A stretch of DNA of 23,716 bases from GCA-2737125 sp044336815 (GTDB lineage: Bacteria > Actinomycetota > Actinomycetes > S36-B12), in contig JBIIOU010000014.1 of assembly GCA_044336815.1 (NCBI GenBank), positions 1 to 23,716 of the forward strand. Reading direction: 5' to 3'. Shown piece after piece: positions 6,239 through 14,220 of this stretch. The position numbers and the translations under genes were made by a program. Under the pieces are notes generated by a model, which saw only the letters and a program-made list of their open reading frames with translations, searched no databases and had not been told where the DNA came from. Within the stretch, counting starts at the first letter, position 1. Each line of letters opens with the position of its first letter.

Positions 6239-7536
6239 TAGCGCAGGAAACCTTCATAATTGCGCTGCTGTAACTGGGATTCGATTTGCTTGACGGTGTC
6301 AAGGCCAACGCCCACCATGATCAGCAAACTGGTTCCGCCGAAGATGAAGTTCCCGCCGACACCTAGCCCCCCGAATGCGAAGACCGGCAGGACCGCGATC
6401 AGGCCAAGATAAAGCGAACCCGGGGCGGTCAAACGTGTCAGCACATAATCCAAGTAATCAGCCGTCGGTTTACCCGCACGGATTCCGGGAATGAATCCAC
6501 CGTATTTCTTCATATTGTCAGCGACTTCGACCGGATTGAAGGTGATGGAGACATAGAAGTAGCAGAAGAACACGACAAGCAGGAAGTACGCCATCAAGTA
6601 GTAGGACCCGGTGCCGGTGCCAAAGTTCTGCTGGATCCAGATGGCCCACTCCGACTGACTACCCATCAATTGCACCAACAAGGTTGGCAAGAACAGCAGG
6701 GATGACGCGAAGATAACCGGGATAACACCGGCCATATTCACCTTGAGCGGGATATAAGTTGAAGTGCCGCCATACATGCGGCGCCCCACCATGCGCTTGG
6801 CGTACTGAACCGGAATTCGACGTTGGGCCTGCTCAACAAAGACAACCAGTGCAATAACGACCAGGCCCACTAGCACGGTCATGGCAAAAGTGAAGATGCC
6901 ACGGCTGCCCAAAATCGAAGCGAACTGAGCCGGGATGCTTGAGATGATAGAGGTGAAAATAAGCAGCGACATTCCATTACCGATGCCGCGTTCAGTAATT
7001 AGTTCGCCAAACCACATGATAATGGCGGTACCGGCGGTCATAACGGTGATCATTACCAAAATCACCCACACCGAGTCATTCGGGATAATGGCCTCATTAC
7101 ATCCGCTGAACAAAGCGCCAGGGGTGCGGGCCAGCGACAAGATGGCCGTCGACTGCAAAATAGCCAAGCCAATTGTTAAATACCGCGTGTACTGAGTGAT
7201 TTTGGCTTGTCCGGCCTGACCGTCCTTCTTTAAGGTCTCTAGCCGCGGGATAACTACGGTCAACAACTGCAAAATAATACTCGCAGTGATGTAAGGCATG
7301 ATGCCGAGTGCGAAGACAGACAGCTGCAGTAGGGCCCCGCCGCTAAACAGGTTGATCAGGGCATAGACAGAATTATCCTGAACTACGTCGATACAACGCT
7401 GAATCGCGGAATAGTCAACACCCGGGGTCGGCAAAACCGAACCGAGGCGATAAATAGCCAACAGTCCCAGGGTGAACAGAATCTTCTTGCGAAGATCCGG
7501 GGTACGCAGGGCCGCCCCGAACGCACTGATGTGCAC
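6238..7536 (-). CDS. secY: Preprotein translocase subunit SecY
   Basis: SecY forms the protein-conducting channel of the Sec system in the cytoplasmic membrane. The 432-residue protein shows about ten hydrophobic segments, starting with ILFTLGLLAIYRLGSVLPTPGVD. The plug and second-helix region contains LFSGGALLQLSVFALGIMPYI, the C5-loop region contains ADNMKKYGGFIPGIRAG, and the C-terminus is LQQRNYEGFLR. GTG at 7536 is preceded by AGGAGG at good spacing. It follows rplO by 12 nt, the normal spc operon position. Confidence 0.98.
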   Translation of the reverse strand: MHISAFGAALRTPDLRKKILFTLGLLAIYRLGSVLPTPGVDYSAIQRCIDVVQDNSVYALINLFSGGALLQLSVFALGIMPYITASIILQLLTVVIPRLETLKKDGQAGQAKITQYTRYLTIGLAILQSTAILSLARTPGALFSGCNEAIIPNDSVWVILVMITVMTAGTAIIMWFGELITERGIGNGMSLLIFTSIISSIPAQFASILGSRGIFTFAMTVLVGLVVIALVVFVEQAQRRIPVQYAKRMVGRRMYGGTSTYIPLKVNMAGVIPVIFASSLLFLPTLLVQLMGSQSEWAIWIQQNFGTGTGSYYLMAYFLLVVFFCYFYVSITFNPVEVADNMKKYGGFIPGIRAGKPTADYLDYVLTRLTAPGSLYLGLIAVLPVFAFGGLGVGGNFIFGGTSLLIMVGVGLDTVKQIESQLQQRNYEGFLR

Positions 7537-7548
7537 TGTGCCTCCTGC

Positions 7549-7989
7549 TTAAATCTCGGTTACGGAACCGCCTGCGGCCACGATCTTGTCACGAGCACTG
7601 TCAGAGAATGCATCGGCACTGACCTTGACGGCAACCGTGATATCGCCCTGCCCGAGAACCTTGACTTTTTGGCCCTTTCGCACAGCACCCTTCTCCACGA
7701 GGTCGGCAACGGTGATTTCGCCACCCTTTGGGAAAAGCCTCGAAATCATCGCAACATTGACCACCTGGAACTCGATCTTGTTGGGGTTGGTAAACCCCTT
7801 CAATTTCGGCAAGCGCATATGCAAGGGCATCTGGCCGCCCTCAAAACGAGCCGGCACCTGATAGCGCGCCTTGGTACCCTTGGTACCGCGACCGGACGTC
7901 TTGCCTTTCGACGCCTCACCGCGACCCTTACGAGTCTTTGCAGTCTTAGCACCCGGAGCCGGGCGCAGATGATGGACCTTGAGTGCCAT
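7549..7989 (-). CDS. rplO: 50S ribosomal protein L15
   Basis: L15 is a late-assembling 50S protein. The 146-residue product has the glycine- and lysine-rich extended N-terminus (LRPAPGAKTAKTRKGRGEAS, then TSGRGTKGTKAR) and the MPLHMRLPKLKGF motif. A globular C-terminal part follows (VKVLGQGDITVAVKVSADAF). ATG at 7989 lies 2 nt after the rpmD stop. The order rpsE-rpmD-rplO-secY is the standard spc arrangement. Confidence 0.97.
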   Translation of the reverse strand: MALKVHHLRPAPGAKTAKTRKGRGEASKGKTSGRGTKGTKARYQVPARFEGGQMPLHMRLPKLKGFTNPNKIEFQVVNVAMISRLFPKGGEITVADLVEKGAVRKGQKVKVLGQGDITVAVKVSADAFSDSARDKIVAAGGSVTEI

Positions 7990-7991
7990 CG

Positions 7992-8174
7992 CTACTTAAC
8001 CTCCTCGACAACAACCAAGTGCGACACCGTGTTTACCATGCCGCGGATTTCCGGACGATCTTCCTTAACAACAGTGTCACCGATGCGCTTTAGTCCGAGT
8101 GAACGCAAGGTATTGCGCTGATTCGAAGTACCACCGATTTCCGACTTCTTCTGGGTTACTTTGAGTTGAGCCAT
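7992..8174 (-). CDS. rpmD: 50S ribosomal protein L30
   Basis: L30 is a small 50S protein. The 60-residue product starts MAQLKVTQKKSEIGG, contains NQRNTLRSLGLKRIGDTVV and ends with the strand HLVVVEEVK. Its ATG at 8174 overlaps the rpsE stop (TAATG). A longer in-frame extension upstream runs inside rpsE and is not coding. Length and neighbours are as expected. Confidence 0.97.
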   Translation of the reverse strand: MAQLKVTQKKSEIGGTSNQRNTLRSLGLKRIGDTVVKEDRPEIRGMVNTVSHLVVVEEVK

Positions 8175-8791
8175 TACGCACCTACCCCGGCGCGCGCGCG
8201 CAGTAATGCTGCGGGGGCAACGGCCTCTAGGGGCAAACCGCGACGAGCCGCGACAGCCTCGGGAGACTCGAGTAACTTCAGAGCAGCAACCGTCGCGTGC
8301 ACGATATTGATCGCATTGTCTGATCCCATTGACTTGCTCAGCACATCGTGAATGCCAGCGCATTCCAAGACGGCACGAACTGGGCCACCGGCAATAACAC
8401 CGGTGCCCGGAGCTGCTGGACGCAGCATCACGACACCGGCAGCAGCCTCACCCGTGATTGGGTGCGGGATCGTGCCCTGGATCCTTGGCACCTTGAAAAA
8501 GTGCTTCTTGGCTTCCTCGACGCCTTTGGCGATAGCGGCCGGAACTTCCTTGGCCTTGCCGTAGCCAACGCCAACACTGCCATCACCATCGCCGACGACT
8601 ACCAGAGCCGTAAAGCTAAAGCGACGACCGCCCTTGACGACCTTCGAGACGCGGTTGATCGCAACGACCCGCTCAATGAAAGCGGACTTCTCCTCGCGGG
8701 GAGCACGCTCCTTGCGGTCCTTGCGGTCACCAGTCCCACCGGTGCCTGTGCCTGTGCCTGCGCCACTTCCGCGACGCGAGGTTGCTGCCAT
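8174..8791 (-). CDS. rpsE: 30S ribosomal protein S5
   Basis: S5 contributes to decoding accuracy and mRNA unwinding at the 30S entry site. The core (about residues 33-195) has the double-stranded-RNA-binding-like domain (FIERVVAINRVSKVVKGGRR, GYGKAKEVPAAIAKG) and the C-terminal domain (IAGGPVRAVLECAGIHDVLSK, GSDNAINIVHAT). The N-terminus carries a Gly/Thr-rich low-complexity stretch (GSGAGTGTGTGGTG), encoded by a short hexanucleotide repeat. Total length is 205 residues. It starts with ATG at 8791, 42 nt after rplR. Confidence 0.97.
   Translation of the reverse strand: MAATSRRGSGAGTGTGTGGTGDRKDRKERAPREEKSAFIERVVAINRVSKVVKGGRRFSFTALVVVGDGDGSVGVGYGKAKEVPAAIAKGVEEAKKHFFKVPRIQGTIPHPITGEAAAGVVMLRPAAPGTGVIAGGPVRAVLECAGIHDVLSKSMGSDNAINIVHATVAALKLLESPEAVAARRGLPLEAVAPAALLRARAGVGA
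8742..8759 (-). repeat. Hexanucleotide repeat in the rpsE N-terminus
   Basis: Three perfect copies of the plus-strand hexamer GTGCCT encode part of the Gly-Thr repeat of S5. The repeat is in frame, so length change would add or remove Gly-Thr pairs. Confidence 0.8.
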
Positions 8792-8833
8792 GGGGTTCCC
8801 TCTCCTACCTAATCCGTCTATTTACTATTCAGC

Positions 8834-9220
8834 CTAGAAATCCAGGCCACCCTCGCGGGCGCCCTCCGCGAGAGCTGCTACGCGACCGTGGTACTTGTTG
8901 CCACCGCGGTCAAAAACCACAGCCTCAACACCGGCCTGCTTCGCGCGTGCTGCTATCAGTTGACCAACCTTGCGTGCCTTTGCGGACTTATCGTCACTCG
9001 CTGCGCGCAGATCAACTTCCATCGAGGAAGCTGAGGCCAAAGTTCGGCCCTGAGTATCGTCAACGACCTGTGCCACCATGTGGCGCGCTGAGCGACTGAC
9101 AACCAAACGCGGACGGTCCGCGGTACCGGATACCTTCTTGCGAACGCGGATGTGACGACGTTTGCGTCCGATGGCGACCTTGTTGCCCGACCCGCCAAGC
9201 TTAACTCCGAAGCTACTCAC
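8834..9220 (-). CDS. rplR: 50S ribosomal protein L18
   Basis: L18 binds 5S rRNA and helps attach it to the 50S subunit. The 128-residue product has the basic N-terminus (AIGRKRRHIRVRKKVSGT), the core PRLVVSRSARHMVAQVVDD and a C-terminal KYHGRVAALAEGAREGGLDF typical of the family. The start is GTG at 9220, overlapping the rplF stop by four bases (GTGA), which implies translational coupling. Confidence 0.97.
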   Translation of the reverse strand: MSSFGVKLGGSGNKVAIGRKRRHIRVRKKVSGTADRPRLVVSRSARHMVAQVVDDTQGRTLASASSMEVDLRAASDDKSAKARKVGQLIAARAKQAGVEAVVFDRGGNKYHGRVAALAEGAREGGLDF

Positions 9221-9759
9221 TTCTTGCCCGCCTTTCCGGCCTTGCGACGGACGACCTCATTCTCGTAACGCACGCCCTTGCCCTTATATGGCTCTGGCTT
9301 ACGTATCTTGCGAATATTGGCCGCAACTTCGCCGACTTGCTGCTTATCGATACCAACCACCGTGAACTTAACCGGGCTTTCGACGCGGAAGGCGATGCCC
9401 TCCGGTGCCGAAACCACAACGGGGTGGCTGAATCCGAGAGCAAACTCCAGGTCGGTGCCCTTCGCTGCAACACGGTAACCCGTGCCCACAATCTCAAGGG
9501 TCTTCTCATACCCGTTCGTAACCCCGGTCACCATATTGGCAACCAAGGTGCGAGTCAGGCCGTGAAGTGACCGCGATGCGCGCTCGTCATTAGGACGAGT
9601 CACCAACAACGTGCCATCTTCTTGCTTTTCAACAACGATCGGCTCAGCAACCTTCAACGACAACGTGCCCTTCGGGCCCGTAACGGTGATGTCATTGCCG
9701 GCTATCTGTGCATTGACCCCGGATGGAACCAGGATCGGCATGCGTCCAATACGTGACAT
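9217..9759 (-). CDS. rplF: 50S ribosomal protein L6
   Basis: L6 lies near the factor-binding region of the 50S subunit. The 180-residue product begins MSRIGRMPILVPSGV and has two related L6 domains. The C-terminal signature is KIRKPEPYKGKGVRYENEVV, followed by a Lys-rich end. The start is ATG at 9759, 18 nt after rpsH, and the stop overlaps rplR. Confidence 0.98.
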   Translation of the reverse strand: MSRIGRMPILVPSGVNAQIAGNDITVTGPKGTLSLKVAEPIVVEKQEDGTLLVTRPNDERASRSLHGLTRTLVANMVTGVTNGYEKTLEIVGTGYRVAAKGTDLEFALGFSHPVVVSAPEGIAFRVESPVKFTVVGIDKQQVGEVAANIRKIRKPEPYKGKGVRYENEVVRRKAGKAGKK

Positions 9760-9777
9760 TTGCGCGCTCCTTCCCGG

Positions 9778-10176
9778 TTACCAGACGTAGGCGAGGACTT
9801 CCCCACCTACGCCTTTCTGGTGGGCCTGTCGATCGGTCAACAGCCCTGATGAGGTGGACAAAATTGCGACACCAAGGCCGCCGAGAACGCGTGGAATGCC
9901 GGTGCTCTTCGCATAGACCCGTAGACCTGGCTTAGACACGCGACGAAGTCCGGCGATCGAACGCTCGCGCGTCGGGCCGTACTTCAACTCCAGCGTAAGA
10001 GTTTTACCGACAACCGCATCCGAGACGTTCCAGCCGCCGATATAACCCTCGCGCTTGAGGATCTCGGCAATGCTTTCTTTCATCTTGGAGTGCGGCATCG
10101 TCACAGCATCGTGATACGCCGAGTTCGCATTGCGCAGGCGCGCAAGCATGTCGGCGATCGGATCGGTCATTGTCAT
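9778..10176 (-). CDS. rpsH: 30S ribosomal protein S8
   Basis: S8 binds the central domain of 16S rRNA. In enterobacteria it is also the repressor of the spc operon. The 132-residue product starts MTMTDPIADMLARLRNAN and ends with the signature STSSGLLTDRQAHQKGVGGE. ATG at 10176 matches streptomycete homologues; a second ATG two codons later is also possible. It follows rpsZ after 58 nt. Confidence 0.98.
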   Translation of the reverse strand: MTMTDPIADMLARLRNANSAYHDAVTMPHSKMKESIAEILKREGYIGGWNVSDAVVGKTLTLELKYGPTRERSIAGLRRVSKPGLRVYAKSTGIPRVLGGLGVAILSTSSGLLTDRQAHQKGVGGEVLAYVW

Positions 10177-10234
10177 GGCCAGTCGGCCTTCCTCGTTGTG
10201 GTTTCCGGAAAACCCGGACCTTCGACGTCGTTGA

Positions 10235-10420
10235 TTACCAGGAGCTCTTAGTCACACCCGGCAATTCGCCGGCATGTGCCATTTGACGCACGCAAATCCG
10301 GCAAAGGCCGAACTTGCGGTAAACCGCGTGTGGGCGTCCACACTTATTGCAGCGGGTGTAACCCCGCACCTTGAACTTAGGCTTCTTCTGCTGCTTTTGG
10401 ATCAGTGCTTTTTTCGCCAT
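10235..10420 (-). CDS. rpsZ: 30S ribosomal protein S14, type Z (zinc-binding)
   Basis: S14 type Z is the short zinc-ribbon form found in Gram-positive bacteria. The 61-residue product has C24, C27, C40 and C43 in CX2C-X12-CX2C spacing (RCNKCGRPH and LCRICVRQM) and ends GELPGVTKSSW. It replaces the longer zinc-free S14. Together with cysteine-bearing S4 and L36, the whole cluster is of the zinc-dependent type. ATG at 10420 is 5 nt after the rplE stop, with GGAGGCC upstream. Confidence 0.98.
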   Translation of the reverse strand: MAKKALIQKQQKKPKFKVRGYTRCNKCGRPHAVYRKFGLCRICVRQMAHAGELPGVTKSSW

Positions 10421-10425
10421 ATGGA

Positions 10426-10989
10426 TCAGGCCTCCTTGAAGGGGAATCCGAGAAGGCGAAGCAAAGCGCGGCCTTCAGCATCATTTTGAGCGGTGGTAAC
10501 AACCGTTATATCCATGCCACGGACGCGGTCGATCTTGTCCTGATCGATCTCATGGAACATTGACTGCTCATTAAGGCCGAAGGTGTAATTGCCCTTGCCA
10601 TCGAATTGCTTCGGCGAGAGCCCACGGAAGTCACGGATACGGGGCAACGCGATCGAAATCAACCGATCGAGAAATTCCCACATACGGTCACCACGCAAGG
10701 TGACATGGGCGCCGATTGGCTGACCTTCACGCAATTTGAACTGGGCGATGGACTTGCGTGCTTTCGTCACCTGGGGCTTTTGGCCGGTGATCTCAGCTAG
10801 GTCGCGAATCGCTCCTTCAATTAACTTAGAGTCGCGGGCGGCTTCGCCGACACCCATGTTTACAACCACTTTGACCACCGATGGCACCTGCATGATGTTG
10901 CCGAAAGCGAACTCGGATTTCAGCGCGGGCACGATCTCCTCGCGGTAACGCGCCTTTAGGCGCGGAGCCGTTGATGTTGTCGATGTCAT
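10426..10989 (-). CDS. rplE: 50S ribosomal protein L5
   Basis: L5 binds 5S rRNA and forms bridge contacts with S13. The 187-residue product has a basic N-terminus (RLKARYREEIVPALK) and the motifs KVVVNMGVGEAARDSK and RDFRGLSPKQFDGKGNYTFG. It ends in the expected LLRLLGFPFKEA. Its ATG overlaps the rplX stop (ATGA), suggesting coupled translation. Confidence 0.98.
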   Translation of the reverse strand: MTSTTSTAPRLKARYREEIVPALKSEFAFGNIMQVPSVVKVVVNMGVGEAARDSKLIEGAIRDLAEITGQKPQVTKARKSIAQFKLREGQPIGAHVTLRGDRMWEFLDRLISIALPRIRDFRGLSPKQFDGKGNYTFGLNEQSMFHEIDQDKIDRVRGMDITVVTTAQNDAEGRALLRLLGFPFKEA

Positions 10990-11351
10990 CAGATGTCCTT
11001 ACCGGTGCGACGTGAGATGCGCACACTGCGCTCTGCTTCGTATGTTGAGCCGTCTGGGCGACGCTTCTCGACCTTCTCGCGACGGTAGCCGATGCGCGTG
11101 GCGCGGCCATCCTCCGGGTCGATAATCATTACATTCGAAACGTGGATCGGGGCTTCAGTCGTGATGATGCCGCCGGTCTTGGCACCGCGGGCATTTTGCC
11201 CCACCTTGGTGTGCTTCTTAATGCGGTTCACACCCTCGACGATGACGCGGTCCGCCTCGGGTAATACTTCAATAACCTTGCCCTTGACGCCGCGATCCTT
11301 GCCTGAAATCACCTGGACTAGGTCACCTTTGCGAATTCTCAAATCTGGCAT
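10989..11351 (-). CDS. rplX: 50S ribosomal protein L24
   Basis: L24 is an assembly-initiating 50S protein. The 120-residue product has the KOW motif near the N-terminus (IRKGDLVQVISGKDRGVKGKV) and the conserved GVNRIKKHTK and DPEDGRATRIGYR. It begins at ATG 11351, 2 nt after the rplN stop, and overlaps rplE by four bases. Confidence 0.98.
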   Translation of the reverse strand: MPDLRIRKGDLVQVISGKDRGVKGKVIEVLPEADRVIVEGVNRIKKHTKVGQNARGAKTGGIITTEAPIHVSNVMIIDPEDGRATRIGYRREKVEKRRPDGSTYEAERSVRISRRTGKDI

Positions 11352-11353
11352 GA

Positions 11354-11722
11354 CTACAGCACCTCCGGAGCCAACGAGATGATCTTCATGAACTTCTTCT
11401 CGCGAAGTTCACGACCAACTGGACCAAAGATACGGGTTCCGCGCGGCTCACCATCAGCTTTGAGGATGACCGCAGCGTTCTCGTCAAAACGGATGTACGA
11501 ACCATCGGGACGACGGCGCTCCTTGCGGGTGCGCACGATGACAGCCTTTACGACTTCACCCTTTTTGACACCTCCACCGGGGATTGCATCCTTCACCGTT
11601 GCGACAATGATGTCGCCGATGCCGGCATAACGCCGACCCGACCCACCGAGCACCCGAATGCAAAGGAGCTCCTTTGCGCCCGTGTTGTCGGCGACTCTTA
11701 GTCGCGACTCTTGCTGAATCAC
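11354..11722 (-). CDS. rplN: 50S ribosomal protein L14
   Basis: L14 sits at the subunit interface. The 122-residue product starts MIQQESRLRVADNTGAKEL, contains DGSYIRFDENAAV and ends EKKFMKIISLAPEVL, almost the actinobacterial consensus. The start is GTG at 11722 with AGGAGA upstream. A 95-nt gap separates it from rpsQ, the traditional S10/spc junction. I saw no convincing promoter or hairpin in that gap. Confidence 0.98.
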   Translation of the reverse strand: MIQQESRLRVADNTGAKELLCIRVLGGSGRRYAGIGDIIVATVKDAIPGGGVKKGEVVKAVIVRTRKERRRPDGSYIRFDENAAVILKADGEPRGTRIFGPVGRELREKKFMKIISLAPEVL

Positions 11723-11817
11723 TTCATTCTCCTGATCGTCTGCCGGTTCTCTACCGAGCCTGGCGGAACTGTGCGTTGCGGATTTGGAATTATTGGTTGG
11801 GCTTGCTTAGTGCCGGG

Positions 11818-12102
11818 CTACTTAGCCTTCTCGAGGATCTCGACCACGCGCCAGCGCTTTGTTGCTGACACCGGGCGGGTCTCCATAACGAGAACGCGGT
11901 CGCCGATACCGGCAGCGTTGGCCTCGTCGTGCGCCTTCAGCTTGCTTGTCCTGCGGACAACCTTGCCGTAGAGCGGATGCTTGAAACGGTTTTCAACCGC
12001 GACAACCACCGTCTTGTCCATCTTGTCGCTGACCACCAGACCCTCACGGGTCTTGCGGTAACCGCGCTTTTCTACGTCACTATTTAATTCGTTCGCGCTC
12101 AT
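11818..12102 (-). CDS. rpsQ: 30S ribosomal protein S17
   Basis: S17 is an OB-fold primary 16S binder. The 94-residue product contains REGLVVSDKMDKTVVVAVE, HPLYGKVVRRTSKLKAHDE and GDRVLVMETRPVSATKRW. The start ATG at 12102 overlaps the rpmC stop by four bases (ATGA), as in many S10 operons. Confidence 0.97.
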   Translation of the reverse strand: MSANELNSDVEKRGYRKTREGLVVSDKMDKTVVVAVENRFKHPLYGKVVRRTSKLKAHDEANAAGIGDRVLVMETRPVSATKRWRVVEILEKAK

Positions 12103-12329
12103 GCAGCACCACCCTCAATGGGCGTAATGCCCAACTCACGCTCACGCAAGATCGTGTAGATCCGCGCAATGTCCTTGCGCACGGCGCGGAGGCGTCCGTG
12201 GTTCTCCAACTGCCCTGTCGCGCCTTGGAAGCGAAGGTTGAACAACTCTTCCTTTGACTCAAGGAGTTTGGCCGTCAATTCCGCGCTATCGAGGTTGCGA
12301 AGTTCACCAACCTGAGTTCCAGCCGCCAT
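12099..12329 (-). CDS. rpmC: 50S ribosomal protein L29
   Basis: L29 is a two-helix protein at the polypeptide exit. The 76-residue product shows AELTAKLLESKEELFNLRFQ followed by ATGQLENHGRLRAVRKDIAR, the family signature. The start ATG directly abuts the rplP stop, and the end overlaps rpsQ. Confidence 0.97.
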   Translation of the reverse strand: MAAGTQVGELRNLDSAELTAKLLESKEELFNLRFQGATGQLENHGRLRAVRKDIARIYTILRERELGITPIEGGAA

Positions 12330-12752
12330 TTAATCCTCACCTGCTTCATCGCGCCGAACAATGCGGCACTTCATCGGAAGTTTGTGCATGGCGCGCGTAA
12401 GCGCTTCCTGCGCAACTTTCTCGTCTGGATAAGAAAGTTCGAACATCACCCGACCGGGCTTGACGTTCGCGATCCACCACTCCGGTGAACCCTTACCAGA
12501 ACCCATGCGGGTTTCAGCAGGCTTCTTAGTCAGGGGGCGATCGGGGTAGATATTGATCCACACCTTGCCACCGCGACGAATATGCCGGGTGATGGCAATA
12601 CGAGCCGACTCAATTTGCCGGTTCGTGACGTATGCGGGCTCAAGGGCCTGCAAGCCAAATGTTCCAAACGTCACGGCCGTACCGCCCTTGGCCGCGCCTC
12701 GGCGCGTTGGGTGGTGCTGCTTGCGGTGCTTAACTCTGCGCGGAATAAGCAT
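12330..12752 (-). CDS. rplP: 50S ribosomal protein L16
   Basis: L16 organises the 23S elements that position A-site tRNA. The 140-residue product starts MLIPRRVKHRKQHHP, contains RGGKVWINIYPDRPLTKKPA and has the signature RMGSGKGSPEWWIANVKPGR. The start is ATG at 12752, 2 nt after the rpsC stop. Position and length are normal. Confidence 0.98.
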   Translation of the reverse strand: MLIPRRVKHRKQHHPTRRGAAKGGTAVTFGTFGLQALEPAYVTNRQIESARIAITRHIRRGGKVWINIYPDRPLTKKPAETRMGSGKGSPEWWIANVKPGRVMFELSYPDEKVAQEALTRAMHKLPMKCRIVRRDEAGED

Positions 12753-12754
12753 CT

Positions 12755-13588
12755 TTAGCCCTCCTGCGCTTCAGTGACGACCGCTGTCTCTATCTCAGAG
12801 GCAATAACCTCACTGACAACCACCTCAGATGCAACAACAGCAGACTCAGCTACTTCATCCGAGGTGCGGGGTCCGCGCGGGCGGGCGGGGGCGGCAGCTC
12901 GCTGGCCCAAACGTGCGGTGGCAGCTGCCGCCTCACGCTCAGCGCGGGTGCCGAGGGCATTGCCCTTGTAGATCCAGACTTTCACACCGATCCGGCCGAA
13001 GGTGGTGCGCGCCTCATAGAAACCGTAGTCAATATCAGCGCGCAGCGTGTGCAATGGCACTCGGCCTTCGCGGTAGAACTCAGTACGTGACATTTCAGCG
13101 CCACCTAGGCGACCGGAGACCTGTACCCGGATGCCTTTAGCGCCACTCTTCATGGTGCTCTGCATGCCCTTGCGCATTGCGCGACGGAATGAAACCCGGC
13201 TCGAGAGCTGCTCGGCGATACCTTGAGCAACCAATTGCGAATCGATTTCTGGGTTCTTGACCTCGAGGATGTTCAGCTGCACCTGCTTGCCGGTCAAGAT
13301 TTCGAGGTCTCCGCGAATGCGATCTGCTTCTGCGCCACGACGGCCGATGACAATGCCCGGGCGTGCTGTGTGAATATCAACGCGCACGCGCTCGCGGGTG
13401 CGCTCAATCTCAACCTTGGAGATACCAGCGCGCTCCATGCCCGTGGCGAGAAGCTTGCGAATCTTCACATCCTCATCAACGTAATCGCGGTAGCGCTGGC
13501 CCTCTTTAGCTGAGTCAGCGAACCAGCGCGACGTGAAGTCGGTGGTGATACCCAGGCGGAAGCCGTGCGGGTTTACTTTCTGGCCCAC
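12755..13588 (-). CDS. rpsC: 30S ribosomal protein S3 with acidic C-terminal tail
   Basis: S3 forms part of the mRNA entry channel. The start is GTG at 13588 (MGQKVNPHGFRLGIT). A KH domain lies around residues 60-100 (RPGIVIGRRGAEADRIRGDL). The C-terminal domain follows (GVKVWIYKGNALGTRAERE). After about residue 215 comes an Ala/Pro/Arg stretch and then an acidic Val/Glu/Ser tail (EVVVSEVIASEIE). The 277-residue length is at the long end for the family. It begins 7 nt after rplV. Confidence 0.98.
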   Translation of the reverse strand: MGQKVNPHGFRLGITTDFTSRWFADSAKEGQRYRDYVDEDVKIRKLLATGMERAGISKVEIERTRERVRVDIHTARPGIVIGRRGAEADRIRGDLEILTGKQVQLNILEVKNPEIDSQLVAQGIAEQLSSRVSFRRAMRKGMQSTMKSGAKGIRVQVSGRLGGAEMSRTEFYREGRVPLHTLRADIDYGFYEARTTFGRIGVKVWIYKGNALGTRAEREAAAATARLGQRAAAPARPRGPRTSDEVAESAVVASEVVVSEVIASEIETAVVTEAQEG

Positions 13589-13595
13589 GGTCGGG

Positions 13596-14147
13596 TCATC
13601 CCTTCTTCTTAGCGTCGGTCGACTTGGTTGTCGCCTTCGCTGTCGTCTTCTTAACTGCCGGAGCCTTCTTCGCAGCCGGAGCCTTCTTTTCGGCCGGAGC
13701 CTTCTTCGCAGCCGGAGCCTTCTTCACTGCCGGAGCCTTCGCCTCAGCCTTTGGCGCGGTCACTTCTTTGGCCGACTTGACCGGCTTAACAGCTTTAGCC
13801 GGCTTGATAATCACGGCGCCGTCGGACACGATCACGGTGATATGGCTGCTGCGCTTGCGCACCCGGTAAGCACGGCCTTGGGCCCGCGGGCGAATGCGCT
13901 TCATGGTGGGGCCCTCGTCAACAAAGGCTTCGCTAACCACTAGACCCCGTGAGTCCATCGCGTGGTTGTTGGTCGCATTAGCAATTGCACTCGCGAGCAC
14001 CTTGCCAATCGGCTCACTGGCCGCTTGGGGTGCGAACGTCAATACCGCCTGGGCGTCTGCCGCATTCATCCCTCTGATGAGGTTGATGACGCGGCGCGCC
14101 TTCATGGGCGTGACACGGACGTACCGCGCCTGGGCCCTGGCTTCCAT
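13596..14147 (-). CDS. rplV: 50S ribosomal protein L22 with Lys/Ala/Pro-rich tail
   Basis: L22 lines the nascent-peptide exit tunnel. Residues 1-109 are a normal L22 core (ARAQARYVRVTPMKARRV, and GPTMKRIRPRAQGRAYR with KRSSHITVIV). Residues 110-183 are a strongly basic extension, histone-H1-like, with five near-copies of the hexapeptide KKAPAx, ending TDAKKKG. The DNA for this part contains an 18-bp tandem repeat. The start is ATG at 14147, 73 nt after rpsS. Tails of this kind are known on L22 of some actinobacteria; their role is not clear to me. Confidence 0.97.
   Translation of the reverse strand: MEARAQARYVRVTPMKARRVINLIRGMNAADAQAVLTFAPQAASEPIGKVLASAIANATNNHAMDSRGLVVSEAFVDEGPTMKRIRPRAQGRAYRVRKRSSHITVIVSDGAVIIKPAKAVKPVKSAKEVTAPKAEAKAPAVKKAPAAKKAPAEKKAPAAKKAPAVKKTTAKATTKSTDAKKKG
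13657..13737 (-). repeat. 18-bp tandem repeat (4.5 copies) in the rplV tail
   Basis: Units start at 13657, 13675, 13693, 13711 and 13729 (last one partial). The plus-strand unit is GCCGGAGCCTTCTTCGCA, with changes only in the last five bases. Each unit encodes one KKAPAx hexapeptide. Confidence 0.92.
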
Positions 14148-14220
14148 CGCTATCCCCTTGCTTCTCGTTACTCGGTCTGTGGTCTGTTTGGAATTCGTGC
14201 TTGGCTGAAAAACGTCTTAA

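Noticed and set aside
7531..8121. 196-residue plus-strand frame opposite rplO/rpmD
   Set aside because: It is antisense to two certain ribosomal protein genes and has no recognisable domain.
7992..8363. 123-residue frame containing L30
   Set aside because: The first 63 residues are an out-of-frame reading of rpsE; L30 begins at the ATG at 8174.
10177..10234. Regulatory hairpin between rpsZ and rpsH (possible S8 site)
   Set aside because: Only a 4-bp CCGG/CCGG stem with a GTTTT loop is visible, too weak to support.
13657..13737. CRISPR-like array
   Set aside because: The repeats are directly adjacent 18-bp units without spacers and are in frame within rplV.
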